Positions 62,199 to 64,000 of a stretch of DNA of 64,000 nt are shown one piece after another (within the stretch, counting starts at the first letter, position 1; the number at the start of each line of letters is the position of its first letter). The notes under the pieces were generated by a model. That model worked only from the letters and a program-made list of their open reading frames with translations. It was not told where the DNA came from and did no database searches. The DNA comes from Pseudonocardia sulfidoxydans NBRC 16205 (GTDB taxonomy: Bacteria; Actinomycetota; Actinomycetes; Mycobacteriales; Pseudonocardiaceae). The stretch is taken from contig NZ_BJVJ01000012.1 of assembly GCF_007989085.1 (NCBI RefSeq), forward strand, positions 1 through 64,000. The letters run 5' to 3'. Made by a program: the position numbers and the translations under genes.

Positions 62199-63122
62199 GT
62201 GACCTCCCTTACGGCGCTGCCGCGCGAGCTCCCCGGCCGGCTCGCGGACGCGTTGCGAACCGGGCGGTTCGCCGTCACCGCCGAGATCGCGCCCCCGCGC
62301 GGGGCCGATCTCGCGCCCGTCCGCCGCGCGGCCGAGCACCTGCGCGGCTGGGTCGACGCCGTCAACGTCACCGACAACGCGGGCGCGAACGTCCGCATGT
62401 CGAGCCTCGCGGGCAGCCTCGCGCTGCTGGGCGAGGGCGTCGACCCCGTCATGCAGATGACGTGCCGCGACCGCAACCGGATCGCGCTGCAGTCGGACCT
62501 GCTGTCGGCGTCGGCGCTCGGGGTGCCGAACCTGGTGCTGATGACGGGGGACCGGCCCGAGCAGGGGGATCATCCCGACGCGGCCGCGGTGTTCGACCTC
62601 GACTCCGCCGCGCTGATGTCGGCCGCGCGTACCCTGCGCGACGACGGGACGCTGCTGTCGGAGCGGACCGTCGACCCGGCGCCGCGCTACCTGCTGGGTG
62701 CCGTCGACAGTCCCGGGCCGTCGGCCGACCGGTTCGCGCAGAAGGTCGAGGGTGGCGCCCAGTTCGTGCAGACGCAGTTCGTGTTCGACATCGCGGCGTT
62801 CGGCGGTTGGCTGGGTCAGGTCCGCGACCTGGGCCTCGACACCCGCTGTGGTGTGCTCGCCGGGGTGGGCCCGATCCGGTCGCTGCGGGCGCTGGAGTTC
62901 CTGTCGTCCATCCCGGGGGTCGTGATCCCGGAGGCGCTGGAGCGGCGGTTGCGCGGTGTCCCGGCGGACAAGGTGGCGGCCGAGGGGGTCGCGGCGTGCG
63001 TCGAGACCTTGCGTGAGCTGCGCGAACTGCCCGGTGTGGCGGGCGTGCACGTGATGGTGGTGGGCGACGAGCGCGGCGTCCCGGAGATCCTCGAGGCCGC
63101 GGGACTACCCAGAACGTCGTGA
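62199..63122 (+). CDS. metF: Methylenetetrahydrofolate reductase family protein
   Basis: A 307-residue TIM-barrel protein of the MTHFR family: FAVTAEIAPPRGADLAPVRR, VDAVNVTDNAGANVRMSSLA, MQMTCRDRNRIALQSDLLSA, LVLMTGDRPEQGDHPDAAAV, EGGAQFVQTQFVFDIAAFGG. These match folate-binding MTHFRs; the N-terminal Glu of AEIAPPRG corresponds to the catalytic Glu. It would supply 5-methyl-THF for methionine synthesis, using flavin or, in actinobacterial variants, perhaps an FAD-free route. GTG 62199; stop TGA 63120-63122 lies inside the palindrome. Confidence 0.9.
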   Translation: MTSLTALPRELPGRLADALRTGRFAVTAEIAPPRGADLAPVRRAAEHLRGWVDAVNVTDNAGANVRMSSLAGSLALLGEGVDPVMQMTCRDRNRIALQSDLLSASALGVPNLVLMTGDRPEQGDHPDAAAVFDLDSAALMSAARTLRDDGTLLSERTVDPAPRYLLGAVDSPGPSADRFAQKVEGGAQFVQTQFVFDIAAFGGWLGQVRDLGLDTRCGVLAGVGPIRSLRALEFLSSIPGVVIPEALERRLRGVPADKVAAEGVAACVETLRELRELPGVAGVHVMVVGDERGVPEILEAAGLPRTS

Positions 63123-63158
63123 GTGGCGATAGTCGCCATAGCGACTATCGCCACTCAC
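63119..63158. repeat. 40-bp palindrome family, copy 3 (bidirectional terminator)
   Basis: Starts GTGAGTGGCGATAGTCGC; 19 of 20 positions pair. The first GTGA overlaps the metF stop codon. Relative to copy 1 it has paired changes (C-G to T-A at arm position 6, A-T to G-C at position 10). Faces a convergent minus-strand gene 63 bp away. Confidence 0.85.
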
Positions 63159-63221
63159 AGGGCCGTCCGTCCCCCAACGGGCGGCCTTCGGCAGGCGGCG
63201 CCTCCCCCGCGCCGCCGCGGT

Positions 63222-63431
63222 CTACGAGCCGTTGCGGCGCAAGCTGCCGATCAGCATCAGCAGCCCGAACAGGACCGCCGCCCCCGCGAGCAGCCACCGC
63301 AGGTCGAACCCGGCCCGCAGCGGGTCGTGCCCGCTGAGGACCGCCCCCGCGACGCCGAGGCTGATCAGCCCGACGAGCAGGGCGAACAGGTCGGGGAACC
63401 GCCGGGTCGCCGGCGAGGTCTTGTCAGCCAC
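63222..63431 (-). CDS. Small two-TM membrane protein
   Basis: A 69-residue protein from GTG 63431, overlapping the stop of the upstream gene by 8 bp. Two TM helices (FALLVGLISLGVAGAVL; LLAGAAVLFGLLMLIGSL) and a basic end RRNGS. It is coupled to a LiaF/PspC-like gene, so it may be part of an envelope-stress system. Family otherwise not recognised. Confidence 0.8.
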   Translation of the reverse strand: MADKTSPATRRFPDLFALLVGLISLGVAGAVLSGHDPLRAGFDLRWLLAGAAVLFGLLMLIGSLRRNGS

Positions 63432-64000
63432 GGTGCACCTCCACGTTGCCCAGGCCCGCGTGCAGGTGCAGGACGATCGGCGTGCCGGAGCGGATGCCGT
63501 CGGCACCCAGGTCGTCGACCACGTCGATCTTCGCGTCGCTGCCCTCGCTCACCCGGTCGCCGAACTGGACGTGGCCGAGCCCGGCCGAGCCGAACACGGT
63601 GACGTCGGCGTTCGGCGGGACCCACACCTCGAGGTTGCCCATGCCGACGTCGGCCGACGTCTCCAGCGGCACCAGCGCCGCCCCGTCGCCGCCCGCCGGG
63701 AGCGAGAGGTCGAGCTGCCGCAGGTCGATGCCGATGTTGCCGGCGGCCCGCTCGTAGGTCGGGGCGACCAGCCCGACCGACACCGGCTGCACCTCGGTGT
63801 TCCCGACGCCGCCGCGCAGCGAGTCGGTCGGCACGTGCATCGCCCCCCACGTCAGCAGGCACATGATCAGCGCGAACGGGATGATCCCGCGGCCGGCGCG
63901 CAGGAACGCACCCACCACCAGGCCCACGCCCAGGATGCCCAGCACGATCGCGAGGAGCGTCGGCAGCGGCATCAGCCCGACCCCGCCGAGCATCAGCGCC
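63424..64000 (-). CDS. LiaF/PspC-type envelope-stress protein, C-terminal part
   Basis: The gene runs off the right edge; about 190 residues of its C-terminal part are visible. TM helices (LLAIVLGILGVGLVVGAFL; IIPFALIMCLLTWGAMHV) are followed by a beta-helix-like domain: ERAAGNIGIDLRQLDLSLPA, VGMGNLEVWVPPNADVTVFG, LHAGLGNVEVHRG. This G-N-[LI]-E/D repeat is the LiaF-like C-terminal domain seen in PspC-domain proteins of actinobacteria. A PspC domain is expected outside the window. Confidence 0.8.
   Translation of the reverse strand, partial: ALMLGGVGLMPLPTLLAIVLGILGVGLVVGAFLRAGRGIIPFALIMCLLTWGAMHVPTDSLRGGVGNTEVQPVSVGLVAPTYERAAGNIGIDLRQLDLSLPAGGDGAALVPLETSADVGMGNLEVWVPPNADVTVFGSAGLGHVQFGDRVSEGSDAKIDVVDDLGADGIRSGTPIVLHLHAGLGNVEVHRG

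Noticed and set aside
60374..62476. A 700-codon minus frame opposite guaA.
   Set aside because: Asp/Arg/His-rich shadow of guaA with no domain.

Overview
The window is high-GC actinobacterial chromosome. Its gene order follows a block of the Mycobacterium tuberculosis map (roughly Rv3462c to Rv3396c, from memory), and its protein features (a long L17, GTG starts, leaderless promoters) suggest a Pseudonocardia-like member of the Pseudonocardiales. The genus is an inference. No tRNA, rRNA or CRISPR array was seen.

Layout. (1) 1-7741: end of the spc operon and the alpha operon: adk (partial), map, a divergent MFS exporter, infA, rpmJ, rpsM, rpsK, rpsD, rpoA, rplQ, truA. (2) 7767-33292: an ESX-4-type type VII secretion locus: eccB, mycP, eccD, eccC, an Rv3446c-family gene, an intervening GNAT gene, and two WXG100 genes of the esxU/esxT type. 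A related palindromic repeat of about 64 bp lies at each flank of the ecc genes (7767 and 32004). (3) 13558-28530: an integrative element of about 15 kb inserted in the P-loop codons of eccC. It encodes a serine integrase, an AAA ATPase, a WhiB-like protein, a terminase-small-subunit-like protein, an HEAAH-motif protein, two lipoproteins, a rolling-circle Rep, an FtsK/TraB-type translocase and an SpdB-like membrane protein. This is the outline of an actinomycete integrative and conjugative element (AICE), but with a serine integrase and a protein-coding target. Removing it in silico joins the two parts of eccC into one 1281-codon frame with an intact GATGSGKSELL P-loop. (4) 33341-40130: rplM, rpsI, glmM, two small helical proteins, an alpha/beta-hydrolase-like protein lacking the nucleophile Ser, a three-repeat DUF4333 lipoprotein, nnr. 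(5) 40136-48761: azoR/marR pair, alr, hydrolase, tsaE, HAD, tsaB, rimI, tsaD (cell wall D-Ala supply and the t6A tRNA pathway), an aldo/keto reductase, a membrane-anchored protein. (6) 48778-57571: groES-groEL under a CIRCE operator, whiB3-like, a MerR/B12-type regulator, a repeat-bearing hypothetical, an atypical response regulator, sigD and its anti-sigma factor rsdA, a DUF5319 protein. (7) 57776-64000: guaB, guaB3, guaA (GMP synthesis), metF, and the end of a LiaF/PspC-like operon.

The main result is the element that splits the ESX-4 ATPase gene. Its integrase frame is fused without a stop to the 5' part of eccC, and the rebuilt attP is palindromic. Other results are a 40-bp near-perfect palindrome found three times, each time between convergent genes and with paired base changes; a CarH/LitR-like regulator next to whiB3; a response regulator without its phospho-acceptor Asp; and a run of genes with a TANNNT box 6-8 bp before the start codon. 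All family assignments come from reading motifs by eye; no database search was run.
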